Positions 1-5,733 of a stretch of 5,733 bases of DNA are shown one piece after another; position 1 is the first letter of the stretch; each line of letters starts with the position of its first letter. A program made the translations under genes and the position numbers. The notes under the pieces were generated by a model. It was not told the DNA's origin, searched no databases, and worked only from the letters and a program-made list of their open reading frames with translations. This DNA is from Bacillota bacterium. Its GTDB lineage: Bacteria > Bacillota > Clostridia > Saccharofermentanales > Fastidiosipilaceae. The stretch spans positions 1 to 5,733 of the forward strand of contig JAEZVR010000125.1 in the NCBI GenBank assembly GCA_023420715.1, written 5' to 3'.

Positions 1-452
1 GCTTCATCCATGCCACGCTCAATTAAACGGCTTAGACGTATTGCATCGTCTGCCACCACGACAATGATATGTTGACACCGGTCAATAAAGCCTTTTTCGA
101 CGGGAATCGGCACATCTAAGATCACACATTTTTCTCCCTGCTTTTCGGCATCTTTTAGAGAAGCATCCATGCATTCAAAGACGGCTTTATGGACAATTTC
201 ACTTAAAAGATCGACCAAATGACGGTTTTTAAAGACCCGATTTGCCATGGCTTGGCGATTTAAATGACCAGATTCAGTTAAAATGTCTTGTCCAAAAGTC
301 TCAACCAGTTGAGGCAGGGCCTTACCGCCGATATCTGTGACTTCGTGCGACAACCGATCGGCGTCGATGACACGAATGCCAGCTGCTTTAAATGCTTGTG
401 AAAGCGTAGATTTGCCAGAGCCTATGCCCCCAGTAATCCCAATGATATACAT
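1..452 (-). CDS. coaE: dephospho-CoA kinase, partial (C-terminus beyond window)
   Basis: This cytoplasmic enzyme phosphorylates the ribose 3'-hydroxyl of dephospho-CoA with ATP, the last step of coenzyme A synthesis. The 150 visible complete codons begin MYIIGITGGIGSGKST, a textbook CoaE P-loop (Walker A at residues 8-16), followed by the substrate-site DAD motif at residues 30-32 (VIDADRLSHEV). The family's LDxPxxxE segment is at residues 112-119, here reading LDVPIPVE rather than the more usual LDIPLLFE. The lid-region arginines follow in RLSRLIERG (residues 139-147). CoaE is usually about 200 residues, so roughly 50 are missing to the left. The ATG at 450-452 is preceded by AGGTGA at 456-461, which overlaps the polA TAG stop, so translation is probably coupled to polA. 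The polA-coaE order is common in Bacillota, often with mutM between them; mutM is absent here. Identification is firm. Confidence 0.95.
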   Translation of the reverse strand, partial: MYIIGITGGIGSGKSTLSQAFKAAGIRVIDADRLSHEVTDIGGKALPQLVETFGQDILTESGHLNRQAMANRVFKNRHLVDLLSEIVHKAVFECMDASLKDAEKQGEKCVILDVPIPVEKGFIDRCQHIIVVVADDAIRLSRLIERGMDE

Positions 453-455
453 GCG

Positions 456-461
456 TCACCT
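456..461 (-). promoter_or_regulatory. coaE ribosome-binding site inside the polA stop region
   Basis: AGGTGA on the minus strand overlaps the polA TAG stop (460-462) and ends 3 nt before the coaE ATG (6 nt after the AGG core). Ribosomes finishing polA would arrive on this site. A premature stop in polA could therefore reduce coaE expression by polarity; that consequence is inference. Confidence 0.7.
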
Positions 462-1302
462 ACTTTGTTTGATACCAATTTTTCCCGATGGATAAATCAA
501 CTTTTAAAGGAACAGATAAGGGATAAACATGCTCCATCTCATAACGTAGAATTTCAGCAGCTTTGTCAACTGCTTCATCTGGCACTTCAAGAATGAGTTC
601 ATCATGAACCTGACAAATCATGACTGCACCAATATCTGCAGCACGCAGCGCTTTTTCGACATTGACCATAGCCAATCGCATCAAGTCAGCGGCTGTTCCT
701 TGTACGGGGGTGTTCATGGCAACCCTTTCTCCGAATTCGACAACAGATCTGGCTTGTGCTTGGAGTTCTGGAATATATCGACGTCTGCCAAATAAGGTTT
801 CCACATACCCATTTTGTTTGGCCTGGAGAATGAGATGGTCTAAGTATTTGCGAACCTCCGGATATTGCCTCTCATATTGTTGAATATACTGTTTTGCCTC
901 GTTATAACCAATGTTCAAATCTTCGGATAAACCATAAATACTGATTCCATAAACAATGCTAAAGTTGACTGTTTTGGCAATTCGACGCATGTGTGCATCA
1001 ACGGCTTCTTTGGGGACATCAAACAAGGTCATGGCTGTCTTGGTATGAATATCAACTGCAGCTTTAAAAGCCTGACACATGGTCTGATCGTTGGATAAAT
1101 GTGCCAGCAAGCGCAACTCAATTTGCGAATAATCAGCATCAACCAATTGGTAACCTGGTCTTGCCACAAAAGCTTTTCGGATTTGTCTACCGGCTTCATC
1201 TTTAATGGGTATGTTCTGAACATTCGGATCTGATGCGCTCAGTCGACCCGTGGCTGTTAAATTTTGATGAAATTGACAGTGGATGCGGCGATCGGCTGCA
1301 AC
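460..1302 (-). pseudogene. polA: DNA polymerase I, C-terminal palm/fingers part, cut off by an in-frame stop
   Basis: These 280 codons continue the polA frame right after the TAA at 1303-1305 and carry the polymerase active site. In order they hold TATGRLSASDPNVQNIP (template-primer contact region); motif A DYSQIELR with the first catalytic Asp at about residue 649 of the full frame; motif B/O-helix RRIAKTVNFSIVYG with Arg699, Lys702, Phe706 and Tyr710; the GRRRYIPEL and MNTPVQGTAAD segments; and motif C QVHDE with the second catalytic Asp near 826. The frame ends NWYQTK-TAG, as the family does. No other stop or frameshift is present. The first start-like codon is a GTG at 1165-1167 with no Shine-Dalgarno sequence, and starting there would lose the TATGRLS region, so independent translation is unlikely. 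Motif B has Ser where the family nearly always has Gly (NFG). The part is either the lost half of a recently inactivated gene, or intact coding sequence if the stop is an error or is read through. Confidence 0.85.
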
Positions 1303-1305
1303 TTA
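1303..1305 (-). other. in-frame TAA nonsense codon in polA (codon 592)
   Basis: The minus strand reads TTG GAC AAG TAA GTT GCA, i.e. L-D-K-stop-V-A. The upstream and downstream reading frames are identical (135 nt, 45 codons, separate this stop from the GTG at 1165-1167). By comparison from memory with E. coli and Geobacillus PolA, the stop falls in the variable loop between the thumb's STYI/TxxL segment and the RxHxxFxQ strand of the palm. That loop is about one residue shorter here. A single base change from CAA, GAA, AAA or TTA would create it. Confidence 0.93.
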
Positions 1306-3078
1306 CTTGTCCAATCCATCGATATAGGTTGATACCAGCTTGGTTAACATGCGGTAGCGCAAAATATGATCAATGATCGGATGCAAGCCTTTGAGCTTTT
1401 GCAAGACATCCTGACTTGTTGCATATTTTTTTGTTTTCGTCTTTTTTATAACAGGTAATTTAAGATCTTCAAACAAAATCGTGCCCAATTGTTGTGTTGA
1501 AGCAATATTGAACGACCTGCCTGCCAAGGCGTAAATCTCGTCTTTAATTTGATCAATTTCGGTCTTAAAGTTTTTGGCGATGTCATCTAGTACGTGTTGA
1601 TCGATTTGAAATCCTGCGGCTTCCATTTGCCCGAGCACTTGAATTAAGGGCATATCCATTTGATAAATCAACTGATCTAAATTTCGTGCTTTGATTTTTT
1701 GTTGCGCCGTTTCGTATACTTGTCGCATCACTTGCAGACGTTGAGCGACCGTTTCGATAGACAATTGCGGGGCATATTGTTTGAGCAATTCATGCAAGGT
1801 CCATTGGGCATCAAAGTTTTCTTCTAACGCATAGGCTGCACAGCGCAGATCAAAAACGGCACCTAAATAAGCCTCTCCGATGGTGCGAAAAAGTGTCTTG
1901 AGTCGCCAGCCCACAAGTACCTGCCCGGTCTTTTGAAGCAATTTTAAAAGTTGCTGAAGCTCACCGACGTGATGCAACTCAATTTCTTCAACTTGAGGAT
2001 CTTGATAGAGATAAAAACGAACTGGCTCTAATGTATCAAGGATGACAGTTGCTTCTGCATCTCTCCAGTGAATGAAAATGGGCTCCTTTGTCCATTTTTT
2101 ATCGGCAAGTGCTTTTAGCGTGGTTTGATTCAGCTCGACTTGCTCGATCAACAGAGCGGATTGGGATGGCTGGACATCTATTGCTTGTTCTGTCGTTTCA
2201 GAGGGCATGATCTGCCACGTCTGGATGATTTGATTTAAACCGTAGCTTTTTAAAATGTTGTGCGCTTCGGTATTGGACCAATCCGGTATATCAAATGGGC
2301 CATTTTCCGCCAAGGGAACATCTGTTTTGATGCGGCATAAGGTTTTTGCCATTGGTAAGAACGGCAAAGCGTTTTCCAAATTTTCCCGTTGCTTGGGATT
2401 GAGCTTATCTCGATTTGTGATGATTTGATCTAAGGAACCATAGGTTTGTAATAATTGAGTCGCACGCTTATCGCCAAAGCCGGAAACACCTGGGATATTG
2501 TCCGATGTGTCACCTTTTAAGACCTTAAAATCGATATATTGCTCAGGTGTTAAACCATAGGTGGCTTGAAATGACGCAAGTGTAAAGGGCGTAAACGGAT
2601 CAACCGACTTTGACGTGGTTAAGTACATCAAGTGTATCTGATCATCGATCAATTGCATTAAATCTCGATCACCCGATAAAATGACCACCCGATGACCGGC
2701 TGCCTGATGTTTTTTGGCTAAGGTCCCAATGAGATCGTCTGCTTCATAGCCGGGCAAGCACAGGTGTGCAATACCCATTTTTGTCAAAATCTCCTGAATA
2801 GAATCAATTTGAGATTTTAAATCGTCTGGTGCTGGTTTTCTAGTGCCTTTATAGGCGGCATAAGCTTCATGACGAAAGGTCTTACTGCTATGATCAAAGG
2901 CCACACAGAGTTGATTTGGCGAAAAAGCTTTTAGATAGCGGTGTACGATATTCAAAAAGCCCATTAAGGCGCCGGTTGGTCTCCCCGTTTCATCCGTTAA
3001 TCGAACATTTGATTTGACACCGTAATAGGCACGGTTTAATACACTTAAACCATCAATGAGCATTAGATCATAGGTCAT
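1303..3078 (-). CDS. polA: DNA polymerase I, N-terminal part (5' nuclease, degenerate exonuclease, thumb), ends at premature TAA
   Basis: PolA removes RNA primers and fills gaps in lagging-strand replication and excision repair. These 591 codons hold the 5' nuclease domain (about residues 1-290) with its acidic metal ligands visible: Asp9 (LIDG), Asp62 (AFDHSSKTFRHE), EADD at 112-115, GDRD at 136-139 and GDTSDN at 189-194 followed by the helix-hairpin-helix GVSGFGDKRA. Residues 310-460 match the 3'-5' exonuclease fold, but the DxE motif is absent, so proofreading is probably lost as in Bacillus enzymes. Residues 460-591 form the start of the polymerase domain and the thumb (RSFNIASTQQLG; the LTKLVSTYIDGLDK end). 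The expected palm and fingers lie in frame beyond the TAA, giving 873 codons in all, the normal PolA length. The ATG at 3076-3078 follows GAGGTG (3083-3088) and overlaps the pseudouridine synthase stop by 11 nt. If the stop is real, the product would be a 5' nuclease without polymerase activity. Confidence 0.92.
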   Translation of the reverse strand: MTYDLMLIDGLSVLNRAYYGVKSNVRLTDETGRPTGALMGFLNIVHRYLKAFSPNQLCVAFDHSSKTFRHEAYAAYKGTRKPAPDDLKSQIDSIQEILTKMGIAHLCLPGYEADDLIGTLAKKHQAAGHRVVILSGDRDLMQLIDDQIHLMYLTTSKSVDPFTPFTLASFQATYGLTPEQYIDFKVLKGDTSDNIPGVSGFGDKRATQLLQTYGSLDQIITNRDKLNPKQRENLENALPFLPMAKTLCRIKTDVPLAENGPFDIPDWSNTEAHNILKSYGLNQIIQTWQIMPSETTEQAIDVQPSQSALLIEQVELNQTTLKALADKKWTKEPIFIHWRDAEATVILDTLEPVRFYLYQDPQVEEIELHHVGELQQLLKLLQKTGQVLVGWRLKTLFRTIGEAYLGAVFDLRCAAYALEENFDAQWTLHELLKQYAPQLSIETVAQRLQVMRQVYETAQQKIKARNLDQLIYQMDMPLIQVLGQMEAAGFQIDQHVLDDIAKNFKTEIDQIKDEIYALAGRSFNIASTQQLGTILFEDLKLPVIKKTKTKKYATSQDVLQKLKGLHPIIDHILRYRMLTKLVSTYIDGLDK

Positions 3079-3799
3079 GTTTCACCTCGCTAAAATAGGA
3101 CCATGGTTTTACTTTTGGGGGCTCGCAAGTAATTTCGAGCCAATGGTGTTTGGTCGGATGTTCAAAACCATATTGGTATGACCACAAGGCGGGATCAGCA
3201 TACGTCATGCCCGATAAAGGTTGCGCATATTTGTGATCGCCACAGATGGGATGTCCAATTTTTGCCAATTGTGATCGAATTTGATGCGATCTGCCCGTCT
3301 TTAATTGAATTTGCAATTGACTATAAAGCTGATTATCCACCTGCCGCTTTTCGAGGAGTTGGTAATCCAGTTCAGCATATTTGGCCGCTTCGGGTCGATT
3401 CGCATCGTCAACATCATAAACACGCACCAAATTTTGGCGTTTGTCTTTTAAAAGATAGTGTTCCAAGTGACCATTAGAAGCGGCAAACTTACCACAAGCA
3501 ACGGCAAGATAAACTTTTTTAATTTTACCACTTCTCATTTGTTCAGATAGGCGCGATGCAGCCTTCGATGTTTTGGCAAAAAGCATCACGCCCCCTACCG
3601 GACGATCTAGTCGATGGATGGCGGCCAAAAAAACTTGACCAGGTTTTTGATCTCGCCATTTTAGCCACGCTTTTAATCGGTTTCCCAAATCCAGATCTTG
3701 ATGTGTTGCAATGCCATCTGATTGACTGAGCTGTCCAGGACGTTTTTCGACAGCTAGAAGATGATTATCCTCGTATAAGATGGTTACAGGTGAGTGCAT
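3068..3799 (-). CDS. RluA-family RNA pseudouridine synthase without S4 domain
   Basis: This enzyme should isomerise specific uridines to pseudouridine in rRNA or tRNA in the cytoplasm; the exact target is not readable from sequence. The 243-residue protein starts MHSPVTILYEDNHLLAVEKRPG, the family's opening strand. It carries the catalytic motif HRLDRPVGG with Asp65 as the expected nucleophile, then FAKTSKAASRLSEQ, KVYLAVACG, and the C-terminal LKTGRSHQIRSQLAKIGHPICGD motif (167-188). There is no N-terminal S4 RNA-binding domain, unlike RluC and RluD, so it belongs to the short branch of COG0564. I chose the ATG at 3797-3799 because GGGAGG sits 7 nt upstream; a TTG at 3830-3832 would add 11 residues that do not resemble the family and has no better site. 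It overlaps the methyltransferase gene by 16 nt and polA by 11 nt. The same two-gene pairing with a methyltransferase is known in Bacillota, which suggests a shared rRNA target; that is inference. Confidence 0.9.
   Translation of the reverse strand: MHSPVTILYEDNHLLAVEKRPGQLSQSDGIATHQDLDLGNRLKAWLKWRDQKPGQVFLAAIHRLDRPVGGVMLFAKTSKAASRLSEQMRSGKIKKVYLAVACGKFAASNGHLEHYLLKDKRQNLVRVYDVDDANRPEAAKYAELDYQLLEKRQVDNQLYSQLQIQLKTGRSHQIRSQLAKIGHPICGDHKYAQPLSGMTYADPALWSYQYGFEHPTKHHWLEITCEPPKVKPWSYFSEVKHDL
3083..3088 (-). promoter_or_regulatory. polA ribosome-binding site
   Basis: GAGGTG lies 4 nt (GAGG core 6 nt) upstream of the polA ATG, within the last codons of the pseudouridine synthase gene. It supports the ATG at 3076-3078 over the internal ATG at 3061-3063, and supports translational coupling. 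Confidence 0.75.
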
Positions 3800-4677
3800 G
3801 CTGGTGCCTCCCAATGAATGGTCATCCCACAAGGCAGGATAATGGATCGCTGTGAAGATAACAATCCTAATTCATCTCCCCAAACACGACCACCTCGCGG
3901 ATTTTGGAGGACGAGTTTAACCGTCTGTGTCAACGCCCCTAAACTTATGGTTGTGGCATAAGCGTTAAGAATGAATAAAAGCGCCTCTTGTGCCAACAAC
4001 GATTCAGTTAACTGCAAAAGTGAACAAAGCTGATCTTCTAACTGCCAGAGTTCACCCGACGGACCTCGACCATAAGCGGGTGGATCCATAATAATCACGT
4101 GATATTGACGCCCTCGCCGATTTTCACGTGCAACGAATTTGAGCACATCATCACAGATAAATCGGACGAAAGCATCCTGTCCGCCAGACTTTTGTAGATT
4201 GTGTTTGGCTTCCTGAATCATACCTTTAGAAGCATCGACATGAACGACTTCATCTGCGCCAGCAAGTGCAGCTGCGACTGTTGCGCCGCCAGTATAGGCA
4301 AAGAGATTTAGGACTCGAACTTCTTGACCAGCGGCTTTTGCCCGTTGGATGACTTGGGCAATTTTATCCCAGTTTGCCGCTTGCTCAGGAAATAATCCAG
4401 TATGTTTAAAACTGGTTGGATGAACCTGAAATGTATAAGGCTTATGAAGGCCTGGATAATGAATGAGCCATCGCTCTGGACAGCGACGCTGAAACTGCCA
4501 AGCTCCACCACCTTTTGCATTGCGATGGTAGACGGCATCCACCGGATCGTCGTATGCCAAAGGCCATATCGCTTGAGGATCTGGTCTTTTTAGCAAAAAC
4601 TTTCCCCAACGTTCAATTTTTTGCCCATCTCCACAATCGATTAATTCAAAGTCTGACCATTTATTTGATAAAATCAT
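3784..4677 (-). CDS. class I SAM-dependent methyltransferase, RlmI/RlmK-like (COG1092-type)
   Basis: This is probably a cytoplasmic rRNA methyltransferase using S-adenosylmethionine. The base modified is not known; a link to rRNA rests on similarity to the RlmI/RlmK group. The 297-residue protein has an N-terminal part with ERWGKFLLKRPDPQAIWP (22-39) and FKHTGLFPEQAANW (90-103). A Rossmann core follows: motif I VLNLFAYTGG (122-131), the ribose-binding acidic turn HVDASKGM (146-153), an adenine-site DD (176-177), and the catalytic-loop motif IMDPPAYGRGP (196-206). No PUA domain is present. The C-terminal LPCGMTIHWE is family-like. It is the first gene of the minus-strand operon and overlaps the next gene by 16 nt. 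The ATG at 4675-4677 has AAAGGA at 4689-4694, a long 11-nt spacing, and that site lies in a perfect hairpin. Family membership is firm; substrate is open. Confidence 0.87.
   Translation of the reverse strand: MILSNKWSDFELIDCGDGQKIERWGKFLLKRPDPQAIWPLAYDDPVDAVYHRNAKGGGAWQFQRRCPERWLIHYPGLHKPYTFQVHPTSFKHTGLFPEQAANWDKIAQVIQRAKAAGQEVRVLNLFAYTGGATVAAALAGADEVVHVDASKGMIQEAKHNLQKSGGQDAFVRFICDDVLKFVARENRRGRQYHVIIMDPPAYGRGPSGELWQLEDQLCSLLQLTESLLAQEALLFILNAYATTISLGALTQTVKLVLQNPRGGRVWGDELGLLSSQRSIILPCGMTIHWEAPACTHL
3807..3812 (-). promoter_or_regulatory. pseudouridine synthase ribosome-binding site (decides the start)
   Basis: GGGAGG on the minus strand lies 7 nt before the ATG at 3797-3799. It is the strongest Shine-Dalgarno match in the operon and sits within the methyltransferase coding sequence. 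It shows that the upstream TTG at 3830-3832 is not the start. Confidence 0.85.
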
Positions 4678-4678
4678 G

Positions 4679-4697
4679 ACGAAAGATGTCCTTTCGT
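4679..4697 (-). promoter_or_regulatory. hairpin enclosing the methyltransferase ribosome-binding site
   Basis: A perfect 7-bp inverted repeat, ACGAAAG / CTTTCGT with a 5-nt loop (4686-4690), ends 1 nt before the methyltransferase ATG. On the minus-strand transcript the only Shine-Dalgarno candidate, AAAGGA (4689-4694), is split between the left arm and the loop. If it folds, the site would be partly hidden, giving translational control of the whole operon's first gene; this is inference. It could also be a protein-binding palindrome or chance. Confidence 0.5.
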
Positions 4698-4724
4698 TTG
4701 GAAAACTGACACATGTAAGCCATA

Positions 4725-4753
4725 TTTAGACTACATTATATTATAAGTCTAAA
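4725..4753. repeat. perfect inverted repeat, 8-bp arms, in the divergent promoter region
   Basis: TTTAGACT (4725-4732) and AGTCTAAA (4746-4753) are perfect inverted copies separated by 13 AT-rich nt. The repeat spans the -10-like TATAAT hexamers of the minus strand and its right arm runs into the response regulator's AAAAGGAG site. It could be an operator for a dimeric regulator or an mRNA stem next to the ribosome-binding site. PhoB-family regulators usually bind direct repeats, so autoregulation by the adjacent regulator is not the obvious reading. Confidence 0.6.
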
Positions 4754-4758
4754 AGGAG
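4751..4758 (+). promoter_or_regulatory. response-regulator ribosome-binding site (decides the start)
   Basis: AAAAGGAG lies 7 nt upstream of the ATG at 4766-4768. This rules out the in-frame TTG at 4760-4762, which abuts the site. Confidence 0.85.
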
Positions 4759-4765
4759 ATTGAGC

Positions 4766-5455
4766 ATGTCTATTCGTATTTTAATTGCTGATGATGATCC
4801 GATCGTTCACGAATCTTTAGGACTCTATTTATCGAATGAATCCTACGCATATGATTCTGCATATAATGGTCTAGAAGCAGAAAAATGTGTTGAAACAACC
4901 CCATATGATTTGATTATTTTAGATTTGATGATGCCGGAAAAATCTGGTACAGAGGTGTGCCGCGATATTCGTAAAACCAAAAACATACCGATCATCATGC
5001 TGACGGCAAAAGGCGAAGAGATCGATCGCATTTTAGGGTTGGAGTTGGGTGCAGACGACTACATTGTTAAGCCTTTTAGCCCACGTGAAGTCGTTGCCCG
5101 CATAAAAGCAGTTCTTCGTAGAATCAGTGAAACAGAACCCCAAAAAGGTAAGCATCTGATCTTTAATCAATTAGAAATTAATTTGGATAATTACCAGGTT
5201 AAAGTCGGTGGTCAATCCGTTCCTTTTACACCTAAGGAAGTGGAAGTTTTATATTTATTGGCTTCCCATCCAGGTCAAGTCATGGATCGTGAACAAATAT
5301 TATCAAAGGTTTGGGGTTACGACTACTACGGTGACACAAGGACAATTGACACGCATATCAAGCGCATCCGCCAAAAAATCCATCAAGAGAATGCAGATTA
5401 TGCCCTGGTTACCATCTATGGCATCGGATATAAATTTGAGGCCAGCCGGATATGA
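4766..5455 (+). CDS. OmpR/PhoB-family two-component response regulator
   Basis: This cytoplasmic transcription factor should be phosphorylated by the downstream kinase and then bind DNA. The 229-residue protein has a receiver domain (1-120) with the acidic pocket ADDD (Asp9-Asp11), phospho-acceptor Asp53 in LIILDLMMP, Thr80 in IIMLTAKGEE, and Lys102 in the VKPFSPRE switch segment. All key residues are present. A winged-helix DNA-binding domain follows (about 128-227): FTPKEVEVLYLLASHPGQVMDREQIL, then VWGYDYYGDTRTIDTHIKRIRQKI as the recognition helix region, ending in the TIYGIGYKFE wing. Length is typical. The start is set by AAAAGGAG 7 nt upstream. Its stop overlaps the kinase start as ATGA, so the pair is translationally coupled. 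It is transcribed away from the RNA-modification/polA operon. The signal sensed is not evident; I do not assign a symbol such as phoP, resD or walR because the family is too uniform. Confidence 0.95.
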   Translation: MSIRILIADDDPIVHESLGLYLSNESYAYDSAYNGLEAEKCVETTPYDLIILDLMMPEKSGTEVCRDIRKTKNIPIIMLTAKGEEIDRILGLELGADDYIVKPFSPREVVARIKAVLRRISETEPQKGKHLIFNQLEINLDNYQVKVGGQSVPFTPKEVEVLYLLASHPGQVMDREQILSKVWGYDYYGDTRTIDTHIKRIRQKIHQENADYALVTIYGIGYKFEASRI

Positions 5456-5733
5456 AGCAACATTGGTTGCGCCGCCGTTTTCTCCTGGTTTTGATGCTGG
5501 GCATACTGATGTCAGGCATTTTAACCTATCTCATTTATACCGTTACGTCTTCCCTCGTCTTTCGCCAATTTACGATTAAGGAGTACCAAGAAAAGGCCGC
5601 TTATTTGTCTAAGCGAACAGAGCTGTATTTAAACCAAGAATTGTCGCAGATCCGCTATGAAGATACGATGTCGACCACGGCACAAATGCTGGATGCCGGC
5701 ATTGTCGTGATGGTCTCCCCGAATCAGGTGATT
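5452..5733 (+). CDS. sensor histidine kinase, N-terminal part (runs off the window)
   Basis: The 94 visible codons begin MKQHWLRRRFLLVLML. An arginine cluster at residues 7-9 is followed by a hydrophobic segment (about 10-31), an N-terminal membrane anchor with the basic side in the cytoplasm. After it comes a polar extracytoplasmic region (YQEKAAYLSKRTELYLNQEL) leading to DAGIVVMVSPNQVI, which resembles the start of the sensor-domain strand seen in many Bacillota kinases before the second membrane segment. The HAMP, dimerisation/phospho-acceptor and ATPase domains would lie beyond the right edge, so kinase identity rests mainly on position directly after a response regulator with a 4-nt ATGA overlap. 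A weak GAGG at 5438-5441 may serve as its ribosome-binding site. The ligand is unknown. Confidence 0.82.
   Translation, partial: MKQHWLRRRFLLVLMLGILMSGILTYLIYTVTSSLVFRQFTIKEYQEKAAYLSKRTELYLNQELSQIRYEDTMSTTAQMLDAGIVVMVSPNQVI

Larger units (their letters stand above)
4678..4765. promoter_or_regulatory. divergent intergenic region with promoters for both operons
   Basis: These 88 nt separate the minus-strand operon from the plus-strand two-component genes, so both promoters should lie here or just inside the flanking genes. The minus strand has two overlapping perfect TATAAT hexamers (4740-4745 and 4735-4740), but I find no good -35 hexamer at 16-18 nt. The plus strand has CTGACA (4706-4711), a good -35-like hexamer, but the nearest -10-like TACATT (4732-4737) is 20 nt away, which is too far to be convincing. 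Start sites are not assigned. Confidence 0.45.

Noticed and set aside
620..883. Plus-strand open frames of 60-90 codons opposite the polA palm and fingers
   Set aside because: They mirror conserved polymerase coding sequence on the other strand and have no features of their own.
460..1167. A separate gene starting at the GTG at 1165-1167 and encoding a stand-alone polymerase catalytic domain
   Set aside because: The frame extends without a stop up to 1302 with conserved PolA sequence (RRIHCQFHQ, TATGRLSASDPN). There is no Shine-Dalgarno sequence before the GTG, and a protein starting there would lack the template-primer contact region.
1303..1305. Recoded stop codon (selenocysteine, pyrrolysine or an alternative genetic code)
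   Set aside because: The codon is TAA, whereas selenocysteine uses TGA and pyrrolysine TAG. The neighbouring genes end in TAA, TGA and TAG as ordinary stops, so no reassignment is indicated.
3178..3477. A plus-strand 99-codon open frame
   Set aside because: It lies wholly opposite the pseudouridine synthase gene, resembles no protein family I recognise, and has no ribosome-binding site; it is a shadow of the real gene.
3800..3832. Longer pseudouridine synthase starting at the TTG at 3830-3832
   Set aside because: The extra 11 residues do not resemble the family, and the strong GGGAGG site is placed for the ATG at 3797-3799.
4706..4737. Sigma-A promoter CTGACA / TACATT for the response regulator
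   Set aside because: The spacer is 20 nt, outside the usual 16-18, and no better pairing was found, so I kept only a general promoter-region call.
4760..4765. Response regulator starting two codons earlier at the TTG at 4760-4762
   Set aside because: The TTG is only 1 nt from the AAAAGGAG site, while the ATG at 4766 has ideal spacing and gives the standard receiver N-terminus.

Overview
The window looks like chromosomal DNA of a low-to-mid GC Bacillota (Firmicutes), probably clostridial or erysipelotrichial. The basis is the Gram-positive style Shine-Dalgarno sites (GGGAGG, GAGGTG, AAAAGGAG), the compact operon, a PolA whose 3'-5' exonuclease domain is degenerate as in Bacillus-type enzymes, and a pairing of an S4-less RluA-type pseudouridine synthase with a COG1092-like methyltransferase that I recall from that phylum. 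The genus cannot be fixed from the sequence alone.

Minus strand, 4677 down to 1: a tight four-gene operon reads class I SAM methyltransferase -> RluA-family pseudouridine synthase -> polA (DNA polymerase I) -> coaE (dephospho-CoA kinase, running off the left edge). The first two junctions overlap by 16 and 11 nt, and polA and coaE are 7 nt apart, so translational coupling is likely throughout. The first two genes are probably RNA-modification enzymes. The last two are housekeeping genes for DNA repair/Okazaki fragment processing and for the final step of coenzyme A synthesis.

The main anomaly is in polA. The reading frame is continuous from 3078 to 460 (873 codons, normal family length) except for one in-frame TAA at 1303-1305 (codon 592). 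The stop separates the 5' nuclease, degenerate exonuclease and thumb from the palm and fingers. The same frame resumes directly after it with all polymerase motifs intact. This is a nonsense mutation, a sequencing error, or (least likely) a readthrough site; there is no frameshift and no convincing restart site.

Plus strand, 4766 to the right edge: a divergent two-component system, with an OmpR/PhoB-family response regulator followed by a membrane histidine kinase that overlaps it by ATGA and is cut by the window end. The 88-nt divergent intergenic region (4678-4765) holds two perfect inverted repeats. One encloses the methyltransferase ribosome-binding site. The other lies next to the response-regulator ribosome-binding site and over AT-rich -10-like sequence.

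No tRNA, rRNA, CRISPR array, insertion sequence or factor-independent terminator was seen. No gene-free stretch exceeds 300 bases. I see no evidence of a wholly novel system here; the items worth checking are the polA stop codon and the two inverted repeats.
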